A DNA stretch of 64,000 nt, from contig NZ_CP118166.1 of the NCBI RefSeq assembly GCF_028748065.1, positions 1,131,501 through 1,195,500 on the forward strand, given 5' to 3'. This document shows, piece after piece, positions 1 to 8,250 of this stretch. The notes beneath the pieces are model-generated. The model had not been told where the DNA came from. It was given only the letters and a program-made list of their open reading frames with translations, and ran no database searches. Made by a program: the position numbers and the translations under genes. Position 1 is the first letter of the stretch, and the number at the start of each line of letters is the position of its first letter. The DNA is from Hyphococcus flavus (GTDB lineage: Bacteria; Pseudomonadota; Alphaproteobacteria; Caulobacterales; Parvularculaceae).

Positions 1-502
1 CGGCGACGCCTGCTTTTGACGCCGAATACGCCGCCTGCCCGATCTGGCCGTCAAAAGCGGCGACCGAGGCGGTATTGATGATGACCCCGCGCGCGCCGTC
101 TTGTTGCGGTTCGTTTTTCTCCATCTGCTCCGCAACGAGGCGAATGCAGTTAAACGTACCGATCAGATTGACCTCAAGGACGCGTTTGTAATTGTCGAGA
201 TTGTGCGCGCCATTCTTGCCCACCGTTTTTTCGCCGACAGCGATGCCCGCGCAATTCACAAGGATCGACGGCGATCCATTGGCTTCAACGGATTTGGCGA
301 GCGACTGCTTGACGTTGTCCTCATCGGCAACGTTGGTTTTGCAGAAGACGCCGCCGAGTTTTTCGGCAAGCGCCTCGCCCTTTTCTTCATTGAGGTCCCA
401 GAGAGCGACTTTCACGCCGGCTTCCGCCAGGGCTTCGGCTGTCGCCGCGCCGAGGCCAGATGCGCCGCCAGTGATGATTGCTGATGTTCCGGAAATTTTC
501 AT
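1..502 (-). CDS. Short-chain dehydrogenase, type II 3-hydroxyacyl-CoA dehydrogenase-like (partial)
   Basis: The N-terminal 167 residues are in the window; the C-terminus lies beyond the left edge. The start ATG at 502 follows a GAGGAG ribosome site. The Rossmann motif TGGASGLG is at residues 11-18, NCAG near residue 83, and the catalytic YSASK near residue 160. The sequence resembles HSD10-type 3-hydroxyacyl-CoA dehydrogenases, which oxidise 3-hydroxyacyl-CoA with NAD+ in fatty acid or branched-chain amino acid breakdown. SDR membership is clear. The substrate is inferred from overall similarity and would need the missing C-terminal half. It lies just downstream of the rpsO terminator. Confidence 0.85.
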   Translation of the reverse strand, partial: MKISGTSAIITGGASGLGAATAEALAEAGVKVALWDLNEEKGEALAEKLGGVFCKTNVADEDNVKQSLAKSVEANGSPSILVNCAGIAVGEKTVGKNGAHNLDNYKRVLEVNLIGTFNCIRLVAEQMEKNEPQQDGARGVIINTASVAAFDGQIGQAAYSASKAGVA

Positions 503-523
503 TTTTTCTCCTCGCCCGTTCGT

Positions 524-555
524 CAAATAAAGCGCCGCTCCCCCTGGAACGGCGC
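524..555 (-). terminator. Intrinsic terminator after rpsO
   Basis: On the minus strand GCGCCG (555-550) pairs with CGGCGC (537-532), extended by TCC/GGA across a T-G wobble, and is followed by TTTATTT. It sits 10 bases after the rpsO stop and before the SDR start. It should end most transcripts of the translation operon. Confidence 0.6.
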
Positions 556-565
556 CGGGCGCAAA

Positions 566-835
566 TTAGCGGCGCAGGCCAAGCTCTTCGATCAGCTTCT
601 TGTAGCGCCCTTCGTCATTGCGCTTGACATAATCAAGAAGACGACGGCGCTGAGAGACCATTTTCAACAGCCCGCGACGCGAGTGATTGTCTTTCTTGTG
701 TCCCTTGAAGTGTTCGGTGAGGTTCGAAATGCGCTCCGACAGGATCGCAACCTGAACCTCCGGCGAGCCTGTGTCGCCATCATTCTGAGCAAATTTTTTA
801 ATGAGTTCAGCCTTACGGCCAGCCGTAATGGACAT
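566..835 (-). CDS. rpsO: 30S ribosomal protein S15
   Basis: The product has 89 residues, the standard S15 length. It begins [16 protein letters not shown] and carries the conserved [16 protein letters not shown] stretch and the [12 protein letters not shown] helix that binds the 16S rRNA central domain. It is the last gene of the translation block in this direction, followed by a terminator. The long leader contains a candidate autoregulatory structure, listed separately. Confidence 0.98.
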   Translation of the reverse strand: MSITAGRKAELIKKFAQNDGDTGSPEVQVAILSERISNLTEHFKGHKKDNHSRRGLLKMVSQRRRLLDYVKRNDEGRYKKLIEELGLRR

Positions 836-845
836 ACTTGTGTTT

Positions 846-898
846 CTCCGCAGCGTCCCCTGAAAATCACGGCCTTGCCGGGACGCCGTCCAGCAAGG
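846..898 (-). promoter_or_regulatory. Candidate rpsO leader pseudoknot (S15 autoregulation)
   Basis: In the rpsO mRNA, CCTTGC (898-893) pairs with GCAAGG (878-873). Inside that loop GCGTCCC (886-880) is complementary over 7 bases to GGGACGC (859-853), just before the GCGGAG ribosome site (852-847). Outer stem plus loop pairing gives an H-type pseudoknot. A competing inner stem GGAC/GTCC (891-888 with 884-881) would exclude it. S15 is known to repress its own translation through leader structures in several phyla. The base pairing is seen; the S15 role is inference. Confidence 0.4.
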
Positions 899-971
899 TC
901 GTTAGAATTTCGGGGCTTATGGGGGAAAAGCGGCGGGATGGCAAGGGGCTGGCCTGAGCCCTATCCGACGA

Positions 972-3365
972 CTACGCGCTTGCCCGCGCTTCGCCCTCAT
1001 CAGACCTGCCCCACTTTGCAATCATCTGCTTCAGGGGAGCAGCCTTTATCGGCTTGGCGACATAATCGTTCATTCCCGCCGATAGGCAGATTTCCCGATC
1101 AGTCTCCATGGCGTTAGCTGTCGCCGCGATGATCGGCGTAGGCTTCAGTTTCAGTTCCGTTTCGATCTTGCGGATTTCCTCAGTCGCCTTAATACCGCTC
1201 ATTACGGGCATGGAAACATCCATCACGATGAGATCAGGGCTAATCCGGCGCCAGGCAGCAACGGCCGCAGCGCCGTCCTCTACAGCCGTGATCTCCACGG
1301 GCTCGTTTTGAAGCAGGCTTTTGAAGACAAGCTGGTTCACTTGATTGTCTTCAGCGAGAAGAATTTTCAAAGGCGCTGCCCCGGCTGCGGAAGCTATGCT
1401 GCGTTGGGGAACAGGCGCATTGGTAATCGTATCATCAGCGACATGAGCACACACGTTCCGGACTGCTTGCCTGAGCTGCGAAGCGCGCACCGGCTTTGTC
1501 AGCCATGCGTCCACACGGTCTTCCGGGCCCTCAGGCCCTGTTCGTTCGTTAACCGATGAAAGAACAATAATCGGCGTTTTCGAATGCGCCGCAGAGTCCC
1601 GAACGCGCTTAACAAGGTCAAGTCCTGACAGTTCCGGCATTTGAAAATCGGTGATAATAAGCTCAATCGGATCGCCTTCGCTGCGAGCGGCGTCAAGGAC
1701 ACGCAAAGCTTCAATGCCGCTCGCGGCGATGACCGGCCGCATTGACCACTGTCCCACATATTCCTTGAGAATAGTGCGGTTAATTTCGATGTCATCGACT
1801 ATAAGAACGCGCCCGTCAGCCGGATCAGGCCCTAGCGCATTACTGTCCATGGGTTGCGAGACCGCACGCAAGGGAAGGTCGGCCCAAAAGATTGAACCCT
1901 TCGCCAGTTTGCTTTCCACCCCGACGCTGCCGCCCATTTGCTCAACAAGGCTTTGGGTTATTGCCAGCCCAAGACCGGTACCCTGGTGTTTTCGTGTCGC
2001 CGTCATGTCGGCTTGGGTGAATTTGTCGAACACGGCTGAGAGCTTGTCTTCAGCGATTCCGACGCCGGTATCTTTAACACTGATCCGGACACCGTCTTTG
2101 TATGGCGCGATGTCAATCAGGATGTGACCAGCCTCTGTAAATTTCGCCGCATTGTTTACAAAGTTTGCAATGACCTGACGGACGCGGCTTGCGTCGCCCT
2201 CAAACTGGGTCGGCAGCGCCGGGTCATAGCGCACACACAAATCAACATTTGATTGAACCGCACGGCTTGAAAACAAAATCGCCAGATCTTCAGCCGTTTG
2301 CTGAAGATCGAAAACCTCGTTTTGCAATTCTATTTTTCCGGCTTCGATTTTCGATATGTCGAGAATGTCATTGATGATTGTCATCAGCGCTTCACCCGAT
2401 GTGACAATCACGTCAACGATTTCCCGCTGGCGCGGCGTAAGCTCGGTTGTGCATAAGACTTCCGCCATGCCGATAACGCCGTTCATGGGCGTGCGAATTT
2501 CATGGCTCATATTCGCCAAAAACTCAGACTTGGCGATGGTGGCCGCCTCAGCGCGTTCTTTTTCCACACGCAACTGATCAGCAAGCGCGCGCAACCGATC
2601 AGCTTCCTGTTCTTTCTGTCGCGCCATCTTGCGATCGAATGTCGCCGCACTGAGGCCGATAACCGTCACCAGAACGGTCAATGCAATAATGCTGATATCA
2701 AGCGCTTCTCCGCGCAGCAGCACCGAACCTTCGGCTAGTCCGGTCGCAGGCATCATCGTCAGGGCGGACATGCCAGTGAAATGCATTGTGCAGATTGCAA
2801 CGATCATCAGTCCAGCGCTCGTCAGCGTTGCGCGGCTGTCCGGATCACGCTTCATGTATGTGAACATCGGCACACTGATGGCAAGACAGAACAACACCGA
2901 TGCGCCAACCTGGAAATAGTCCCATATCAATATCGCGCTGGTCGCATAAGCGCTCATGCCGATATAGTGCATTGAACTAACGGTGATTGCGAAGACGGCG
3001 CCCGCTAGCGCTTTCCATGCTTTTCCGCTCGCGTAGGCGTGCACGCCAAAGGCAATGCCGGAAAATATCACCGCTACAACCCAGGACGCAGCAGTACGCC
3101 AGAAATCAATGCCGGAAGAGAGCGCAAACTCATAAGCAATCATCGCGGTGAAATGCGTCGCCCAGATTGCTGACCCGGCGCAGAAACCGGCAAGCGCCAG
3201 CCATTTAACACGCGTCGCACCAGACGACGCGTGCGCCCTGCCTGTGATACCTACCGCGGCCAGGCTGGCCAGCGCACAAATAGCGGCAGCCACCAGTACG
3301 AGCTTCAAATCATGTTGCTGTGTGACGCAGGTGTAAATTTTTACGAACAAGACATCCCCCGGCAT
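972..3365 (-). CDS. MHYT-domain hybrid sensor histidine kinase with two receiver domains
   Basis: This 797-residue membrane sensor has an N-terminal integral-membrane MHYT domain with three imperfect motifs: THFTAM near 70, MHYIGM near 132 and MHFTGM near 194. These are thought to bind a metal and sense a diatomic gas or redox state. Then come a coiled linker, a HisKA box ([13 protein letters not shown]288), an HATPase domain ([20 protein letters not shown]) and two receiver domains with phospho-acceptors in [11 protein letters not shown] and [11 protein letters not shown]. There is no HPt domain, so phosphate must leave through a separate protein. MHYT is more often joined to GGDEF/EAL domains. 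It lies between truB and rpsO, in an operon position unrelated to its function. Confidence 0.93.
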   Translation of the reverse strand: MPGDVLFVKIYTCVTQQHDLKLVLVAAAICALASLAAVGITGRAHASSGATRVKWLALAGFCAGSAIWATHFTAMIAYEFALSSGIDFWRTAASWVVAVIFSGIAFGVHAYASGKAWKALAGAVFAITVSSMHYIGMSAYATSAILIWDYFQVGASVLFCLAISVPMFTYMKRDPDSRATLTSAGLMIVAICTMHFTGMSALTMMPATGLAEGSVLLRGEALDISIIALTVLVTVIGLSAATFDRKMARQKEQEADRLRALADQLRVEKERAEAATIAKSEFLANMSHEIRTPMNGVIGMAEVLCTTELTPRQREIVDVIVTSGEALMTIINDILDISKIEAGKIELQNEVFDLQQTAEDLAILFSSRAVQSNVDLCVRYDPALPTQFEGDASRVRQVIANFVNNAAKFTEAGHILIDIAPYKDGVRISVKDTGVGIAEDKLSAVFDKFTQADMTATRKHQGTGLGLAITQSLVEQMGGSVGVESKLAKGSIFWADLPLRAVSQPMDSNALGPDPADGRVLIVDDIEINRTILKEYVGQWSMRPVIAASGIEALRVLDAARSEGDPIELIITDFQMPELSGLDLVKRVRDSAAHSKTPIIVLSSVNERTGPEGPEDRVDAWLTKPVRASQLRQAVRNVCAHVADDTITNAPVPQRSIASAAGAAPLKILLAEDNQVNQLVFKSLLQNEPVEITAVEDGAAAVAAWRRISPDLIVMDVSMPVMSGIKATEEIRKIETELKLKPTPIIAATANAMETDREICLSAGMNDYVAKPIKAAPLKQMIAKWGRSDEGEARASA

Positions 3366-3488
3366 AGCGTGAGCCGGAGATTGCCCATTAATGGTTAATC
3401 AAAATTCACCATAATGAAATCGATTCTGAAAATCGTGGCTCAGAACCTCCTTACCAACCTTAAAAACTCGCAAAAACAGCCTCATGCC

Positions 3489-4421
3489 CTAATTATTCAA
3501 GACCCGCGCCGGCTTCAGCTTGAGTCCGTCAAGCGTGCAGATGGCGACCGCCTCGTCATGCATCACCGCCAGAACACCTTCTACTTCGCCAACACGTTCA
3601 CCGCGTACGCCCTTGGCGACGGCCGGCGTTATGATCGCCGCCTGTCCGTGCCGCAACCGGTCAGCTTGCGGTCCATCAATCGCCGCCTGCGGCAAGGCCG
3701 TTAACGCATCGGCGATAGGAAGCAGCACGGCGTCCCGGCTGTCCAGCGTATCGAGCGCCTCGAGCGCTTCGAGCGTCACCCCGTCTTCGGCGCGCAAAGA
3801 GCCGACAGCAAGCCGCCGTAATTCACTCACATAGCCTTCGGCGCCGAGCACCTGCGCCAGATCGCGCACCAGCGCTCGCACATAGGCGCCTTTTCCGGTT
3901 TTTGCCTCGAACACCGCTTCATCTGCAGACGGAACATCAATGAGCTTAAAGTCATTGATCGTGACTTGGCGCGGCTGGAGTTTAACTTCCTCACCCTCGC
4001 GAGCAATATCGTAAGCCCGTTCGCCGCCGACCTTGATTGCGGAAAACTGCGGCGGAACCTGTTCGATCTCTCCGGTAAAGCGTCCAAGCGCGGCCTCGAT
4101 CTCATCCCGCGAGGGACGTTTGTCCGAGGTAGCGATAACATCGCCTTCGACGTCGTCAGTGGCGCGCCGTTCACCCCATGTCGCTTTAAAGCGATAATGC
4201 TTTTCGGCATCCATCACGTAAGCAGCCGTCTTTGTCGCCTCGCCTAAAGCGATCGGCAAAACGCCCGTCGCTAGTGGATCAAGCGTTCCCGCATGGCCGG
4301 CCTTTTGCGCCTGAAAAAGCCATTTCGCCTTGGAAACCGCCTCTGTCGAACCGACATCATAGGCTTTGTCGATAATCAGCCAGCCCGAAATCGGACGCCC
4401 TTTTTTGCGCCTTCTACCCAT
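3489..4421 (-). CDS. truB: tRNA pseudouridine(55) synthase TruB
   Basis: This 310-residue enzyme makes pseudouridine 55 in the T loop of tRNAs. The catalytic loop AGHAGTLDPLATGVLP holds the nucleophilic Asp, and KGAYVRALVRDL is the second conserved TruB motif. The start ATG at 4421 gives a basic lead MGRRRKKGRP, usual for alphaproteobacterial TruB. It normally sits directly between rbfA and rpsO; here two glycosyltransferase genes precede it and a kinase gene follows. Confidence 0.97.
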   Translation of the reverse strand: MGRRRKKGRPISGWLIIDKAYDVGSTEAVSKAKWLFQAQKAGHAGTLDPLATGVLPIALGEATKTAAYVMDAEKHYRFKATWGERRATDDVEGDVIATSDKRPSRDEIEAALGRFTGEIEQVPPQFSAIKVGGERAYDIAREGEEVKLQPRQVTINDFKLIDVPSADEAVFEAKTGKGAYVRALVRDLAQVLGAEGYVSELRRLAVGSLRAEDGVTLEALEALDTLDSRDAVLLPIADALTALPQAAIDGPQADRLRHGQAAIITPAVAKGVRGERVGEVEGVLAVMHDEAVAICTLDGLKLKPARVLNN

Positions 4422-4523
4422 TCACGGGTTCCTCTCTATTTATTCTCAAAATTTCACCGGACCCACGCCGGTTCGGACGGCGGACAAGGCCCGCTTGCGT
4501 TCAAACAGGTCCTGCGGCTCTGG

Positions 4524-5591
4524 TCAAGCTGAGACGCTGAGGGCCTGCTTTAGTCTGCCGGCGACATGCCGGTCGCCAAGATCGCCGCGGATGATGGTGT
4601 AATCTTCGATCCCCATGGCATCAGCCAGCATCACGAATGCGTTGTTCCACCACCCGTCCGAGACGATTTCGATAACCTTGCGCGGACGCCAGCCGAGAGC
4701 GTTATAAAAAGCCGATCCGTGATCGAAGACCACGGTATCCGCTTCAAGCGCCGCCGCCCTGTAAGTTTCAGGGTGCGCATCGGCTGTGCGAATAACGCGC
4801 CCGCCACAATCGGCGACAACTCGTTCAACTATTTCGTTTGGATACTGACGGTCCGCCACTTCCGAAACCTCGCCGTAACGGGAAAGATAGACTAGACTGC
4901 CCGGCGAAGGTGGTTCGCAAGGGGGCGCAAAAACTTTTCGAAGGGCCGCCACGTCACGCCTGCGAAAATGCACAAAGTACTTTTGCTGGCGCAGCACTGT
5001 CGCGTTTTTTATTTTCATCGGCCTGTCGACGGAGACAAAATCAACCGCCAGTCTTGCAAGGTCGCGGCAAACGTATGGCCGGGATGCAAGCTCGGCAGGC
5101 AAGAACAACGGCGCATTCAGCGGCTCATGACGGATGATAGCGCTCAGATACTCGGAAACCCAATCCCCATAAGTGTCCTTGTGCGCAGACTGCACCCAAT
5201 AGCCGGTTTCATAAGCTTCAGCAGGCGACCGGTGTCCGAGCAACACGCGCAATCCCGGTGCGCTGGCGCTGTAGCGCTCATAACATCGGCTGCCGACCCA
5301 GCCGCCGCCGTTGGGCGTAACAACCAGGTTTTTAACGTCTTCGCTTTCCGGGCGTTCCCGGGCGAAAACCATGCGGCCCTGTTCGCAAGCCCTGCTCTCG
5401 ATCTGTACTGGCGCGTCTCCAGAAAAATGAATTTTCTGCGCCAGCTTCAATTCGGTATCCCGAGGGTTGAACGGCGCATAGCGCTGCGTTGCAGTGAAAA
5501 AAAGCCGGAAGAAAGAGCCGATCCGCCCCCTGACATTTGCCTTAAAAGCCGGCATGCAAAGACCGCCAAGAAAATTTCTGGCGGCGGCCAT
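4524..5591 (-). CDS. Glycosyltransferase family 61 protein (second of tandem pair)
   Basis: This protein has about 355 residues. The C-terminal half has the family 61 (DUF563) pattern: YLSRYGEVSEVADRQYPN, then FDHGSAFYNALGWRP and a following IEIVSDGWWNNAF segment. Such enzymes transfer sugars in surface polysaccharide or glycan synthesis; the sugar here is unknown. The ATG at 5591 overlaps the upstream stop as TGATG, so translation is probably coupled. It is closely related to the gene at 5591-6658, which indicates a tandem duplication. No signal peptide is evident, so it is probably cytoplasmic. Confidence 0.85.
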   Translation of the reverse strand: MAAARNFLGGLCMPAFKANVRGRIGSFFRLFFTATQRYAPFNPRDTELKLAQKIHFSGDAPVQIESRACEQGRMVFARERPESEDVKNLVVTPNGGGWVGSRCYERYSASAPGLRVLLGHRSPAEAYETGYWVQSAHKDTYGDWVSEYLSAIIRHEPLNAPLFLPAELASRPYVCRDLARLAVDFVSVDRPMKIKNATVLRQQKYFVHFRRRDVAALRKVFAPPCEPPSPGSLVYLSRYGEVSEVADRQYPNEIVERVVADCGGRVIRTADAHPETYRAAALEADTVVFDHGSAFYNALGWRPRKVIEIVSDGWWNNAFVMLADAMGIEDYTIIRGDLGDRHVAGRLKQALSVSA

Positions 5592-6658
5592 CACCCTGCC
5601 TCCTCGATCGGCAGGTCCAACATGGCATGCAAACGCTTCGACAGCTCCTCTGCATCATGCTGATCGGAACACAGGATTGAATAATCACGAACCCCAGAAG
5701 CGTCAGCAAAGAACAGAAAACTGTTCATCCACCAGGCGTCACTAACAAATTCAATGATCCGTTTCGGCCGCCAGTAGACCATGTTGTATGCAGCGGAACC
5801 GTGATCGAATAATAATGTTTCCGCCGATTGCGCAGCATTCAGATAATCTTCAAGCTCAGCGTCTTTCGTGCGTAACACCCGCCCGCCACGGCCTTTTACA
5901 ATCTCCTCAATCAAGAGGTTGGGGTGGGTGCGATCCGCCACTTCCGATGCTTCGCCATGCCGTGACAAATAAAGAGTGGAACCCGGCGCAGCGGTTGGCG
6001 CATCGACCTTCAGAAACCGGCGAAGCCCCTCAACTTCCGCAACTCGCCAGTAACGAATACATCGCTGCTGACGGAGAACTTTCGCCTTACGGATACGAAG
6101 CGGCTGGGTAAGCGGCACGAAATCGATACCCAATCGCGCAGCGTCACGCCCAACATAAGGCTTTGCTGCAAAACTTTGAGGCAGGTAAACAGGCGCGTCG
6201 ATTTCTAATAGCGTCGAAAGGGGCGATAAATATTCAGACATCCAGTCACCGAACGTATCAACATGTTCGGACTGGATAAAATACCCTTCCTCAACCTCAG
6301 CCTGCGGATTATTACTTGCGGCCAGCATACGAAGACCGGGCGTGCAGGAAGAATACTTTTCGTAAAGCCGGCCGTTTTTCCAGCTCGCGCCAAGGGGCGT
6401 GACAATGAGATCGTCGACATTTTCGAACTGCGGCCGGGGTGTCCTGAAACTAAGGCGATGCTGGTAATTGTCGTTGCCGCTTGTCAGCGGGCGATCGCCG
6501 TTGAACGGCACTTTGTCTCCAAAAGTGAACGCTTTTTCTGCAGGCGTGAGCGGCTGATATTTCCCGGCCGCCGACCAGCCCGCGCGCCACATCGATGCGG
6601 CGGCGCTGCGCAGCCGCGCCAGCGGCGCTTGAAATTTAGCGTGACGGTAAGAAAACAT
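5591..6658 (-). CDS. Glycosyltransferase family 61 protein (first of tandem pair)
   Basis: This 355-residue protein is paralogous to its downstream neighbour. Shared landmarks are VTPLGASWKNGRLYEKYSS (VTPNGGGWVGSRCYERYSA in the partner), YLSRHGEASEVADRTHPN and FDHGSAAYNMVYWRPKR. The two diverge through most of the N-terminal region, so the duplication is not recent. The role is presumably glycan or capsule synthesis. It follows rbfA by 82 bases, inside what is normally a pure translation operon. Confidence 0.85.
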   Translation of the reverse strand: MFSYRHAKFQAPLARLRSAAASMWRAGWSAAGKYQPLTPAEKAFTFGDKVPFNGDRPLTSGNDNYQHRLSFRTPRPQFENVDDLIVTPLGASWKNGRLYEKYSSCTPGLRMLAASNNPQAEVEEGYFIQSEHVDTFGDWMSEYLSPLSTLLEIDAPVYLPQSFAAKPYVGRDAARLGIDFVPLTQPLRIRKAKVLRQQRCIRYWRVAEVEGLRRFLKVDAPTAAPGSTLYLSRHGEASEVADRTHPNLLIEEIVKGRGGRVLRTKDAELEDYLNAAQSAETLLFDHGSAAYNMVYWRPKRIIEFVSDAWWMNSFLFFADASGVRDYSILCSDQHDAEELSKRLHAMLDLPIEEAG

Positions 6659-6740
6659 TTGCCCGGTTTTGTTCGCTTTTTTCCGAGACTAATACAGGAA
6701 ACCTCAGAACACAGTTAATCCGAGGGAAAAATCGCAGGTT

Positions 6741-7142
6741 TTAATCGTCGCGGTCTTTCAGGTCCCTGGCAACGTCAGGCCGCGCCAGCAGCGCATCGAT
6801 TTTACGGGCTTCCTCGAAAGTATCATCGCTTTTGAATGTCAGGGCAGGGGTAAATTTCATGTCAATTTTCTTGCCCAACAGGCTGCGCAAATACGGCGCG
6901 ACACGGTTAAGCGCCGAAACAACATCGTCCTGCGCCGTCCCGCCCAACGGCGCCGCATAGATGCTGGCCTGCTTCAGGTCTGGCGAAACGCGCACCTCGC
7001 TCACGGTTACGGAAACGCCGTCCAGCGCCGGATCGCGCAAGGGCTCGCGCTGGAGAATTTCCACAAGCGCATGACGCACAAGCTCGCCGGCGCGGAGCTG
7101 GCGCTGGCTCGGGCCTTTTGTTTTCGAAAATCGTTTTGCCAT
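6741..7142 (-). CDS. rbfA: 30S ribosome-binding factor RbfA
   Basis: This 133-residue KH-type protein binds the immature 30S subunit and helps 16S rRNA 5' end processing and cold adaptation. The start is the ATG at 7142 (MAKRFSKTKGPSQRQLRAGE); the reading frame is open upstream but that part shows no conservation. The family core VTVSEVRVSPDLKQASIY and the ending YLRSLLGKKIDMKFTPALTF are clear. It is separated from infB by two accessory genes. Confidence 0.95.
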   Translation of the reverse strand: MAKRFSKTKGPSQRQLRAGELVRHALVEILQREPLRDPALDGVSVTVSEVRVSPDLKQASIYAAPLGGTAQDDVVSALNRVAPYLRSLLGKKIDMKFTPALTFKSDDTFEEARKIDALLARPDVARDLKDRDD

Positions 7143-7212
7143 CGGAGGCAGACATAAGCGCTTAATGTGAATTGGGAAAGGGTTGCGGCGGCGAGTGCGC
7201 GACAAAGGCAGG

Positions 7213-7728
7213 TCAGTCATGCCGCCATGGGCGCGGGTCGGAACTGACAAACCCCATGATGATCGAGTCGCGCACGCCGATATGCGTCTTCCACGCCGCG
7301 CGCAACAGCCCCTCGCGCTGAAAACCGGCCCGCTCGAACAGGCGGATGGAGGGCTTATTGTCAGGGTCGATATCAGCGTAAACGCGCCGCGCTTCATGCT
7401 TATCAAAAATACTATCGAGCGCTGCGCATAAAGCAGTGAATGCAAGGCCGCGCCCCTGAGCCGCCGGGCAAAGCATAATCCCAACCTCCCACACATGGCC
7501 GCCGCGCGGGATCATGGTGATGCGCCCCAAGGCATCGCCGTCTTCACGCTCAACAATCGCCCAAGTGGTTTCCTCGGTTCCCTCATTCCATTTTGTCAAA
7601 AGGCTGACGGTTTCCTCTACAGTCGCCGTCGCCGGATCCGACATATAACGGCAACTTTCTTCGTCACCGAAGATTGCATGGAGTGGCGGGCTGTCGCGGT
7701 CGGGATTGAATAGTCGAAGAACGCTCAT
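7213..7728 (-). CDS. GNAT family N-acetyltransferase (RimJ/RimL type)
   Basis: This 171-residue protein has the GNAT fold: GRITMIPRGGHVWEVGIML for the central strands, AAQGRGLAFTAL as the acetyl-CoA pyrophosphate loop (Q/RxxGxG/A) and a late NKPSIRLFERAGFQREG motif typical of RimJ/RimL-like enzymes. The acceptor cannot be told from sequence. It begins 2 bases after the stop of the MreB-like gene, so the two are probably translated from one message. Confidence 0.85.
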   Translation of the reverse strand: MSVLRLFNPDRDSPPLHAIFGDEESCRYMSDPATATVEETVSLLTKWNEGTEETTWAIVEREDGDALGRITMIPRGGHVWEVGIMLCPAAQGRGLAFTALCAALDSIFDKHEARRVYADIDPDNKPSIRLFERAGFQREGLLRAAWKTHIGVRDSIIMGFVSSDPRPWRHD

Positions 7729-7730
7729 GT

Positions 7731-8246
7731 CTACGCCACAAACTTGGTTACAAAGTGTGCGGACTTAGAAAGGCTAGAATGGTTCATCTCATTATTCCCA
7801 GGTATAGTTTCGCCTTCGAGAAACACATACAGCCGCGCAATCCCACAATCCTTGGCGAATCTTTGAAGCATTTGTTTCTCGCTACCAGAAAGAACTGAAT
7901 GGCGCCCGCATATTCGCAACAAAACCTTAGGCGACATAAGCCACCGCGCTTCGAAAATCTCGCGAATTGCATGTTTTACTAAAGCAGCCGCCAAATCATA
8001 ATCTGTAAAAAGCGGCTCAATGCTCTCGAACGAATTATGTACGGTAACGGCATGCAAGCCGGACATGCCGCTGGCGGAAGCGCCAACAGCTTTGACGTAC
8101 TTCCCGCCAGCTTTGTTTTCAATGGCAATCAAAGGCGGTTCATCGAAAACTGCGCCAGTTTGTAGCCACTTTAACGCAATGCGATCTTTGCCGATCGACC
8201 CTAAAACAATCGGGAATCGACCGGACAGCGCATGAAAGAGCCACAT
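7731..8246 (-). CDS. Truncated, degenerate MreB-like protein
   Basis: The 171 residues align with the first 150 of MreB: FDEPPLIAI (34-42) with the LNEPSVVA region, KAVGASASGM (52-61) with HAVGxEAxxM, DYDLAAALVKHAIREIF (82-98) with the DFxVAExMIKYFIRKV helix, and SPKVLLRICGRHSVLSG (105-121) with the PKVIVCVPSG strand. The phosphate-1 loop DLGTANT is replaced by LGSIGKD, and the protein ends before the phosphate-2 and adenosine motifs, so ATP binding is unlikely. The last 25 residues match nothing I recognise. It starts 4 bases after the infB stop. It is a complete reading frame, not an obvious decaying gene. The function is unknown; it could modulate true MreB filaments. Confidence 0.6.
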   Translation of the reverse strand: MWLFHALSGRFPIVLGSIGKDRIALKWLQTGAVFDEPPLIAIENKAGGKYVKAVGASASGMSGLHAVTVHNSFESIEPLFTDYDLAAALVKHAIREIFEARWLMSPKVLLRICGRHSVLSGSEKQMLQRFAKDCGIARLYVFLEGETIPGNNEMNHSSLSKSAHFVTKFVA

Positions 8247-8250
8247 TAGA

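Noticed and set aside
4968-5663. 231-residue plus-strand open frame
   Set aside because: Antisense of the GT61 gene pair.
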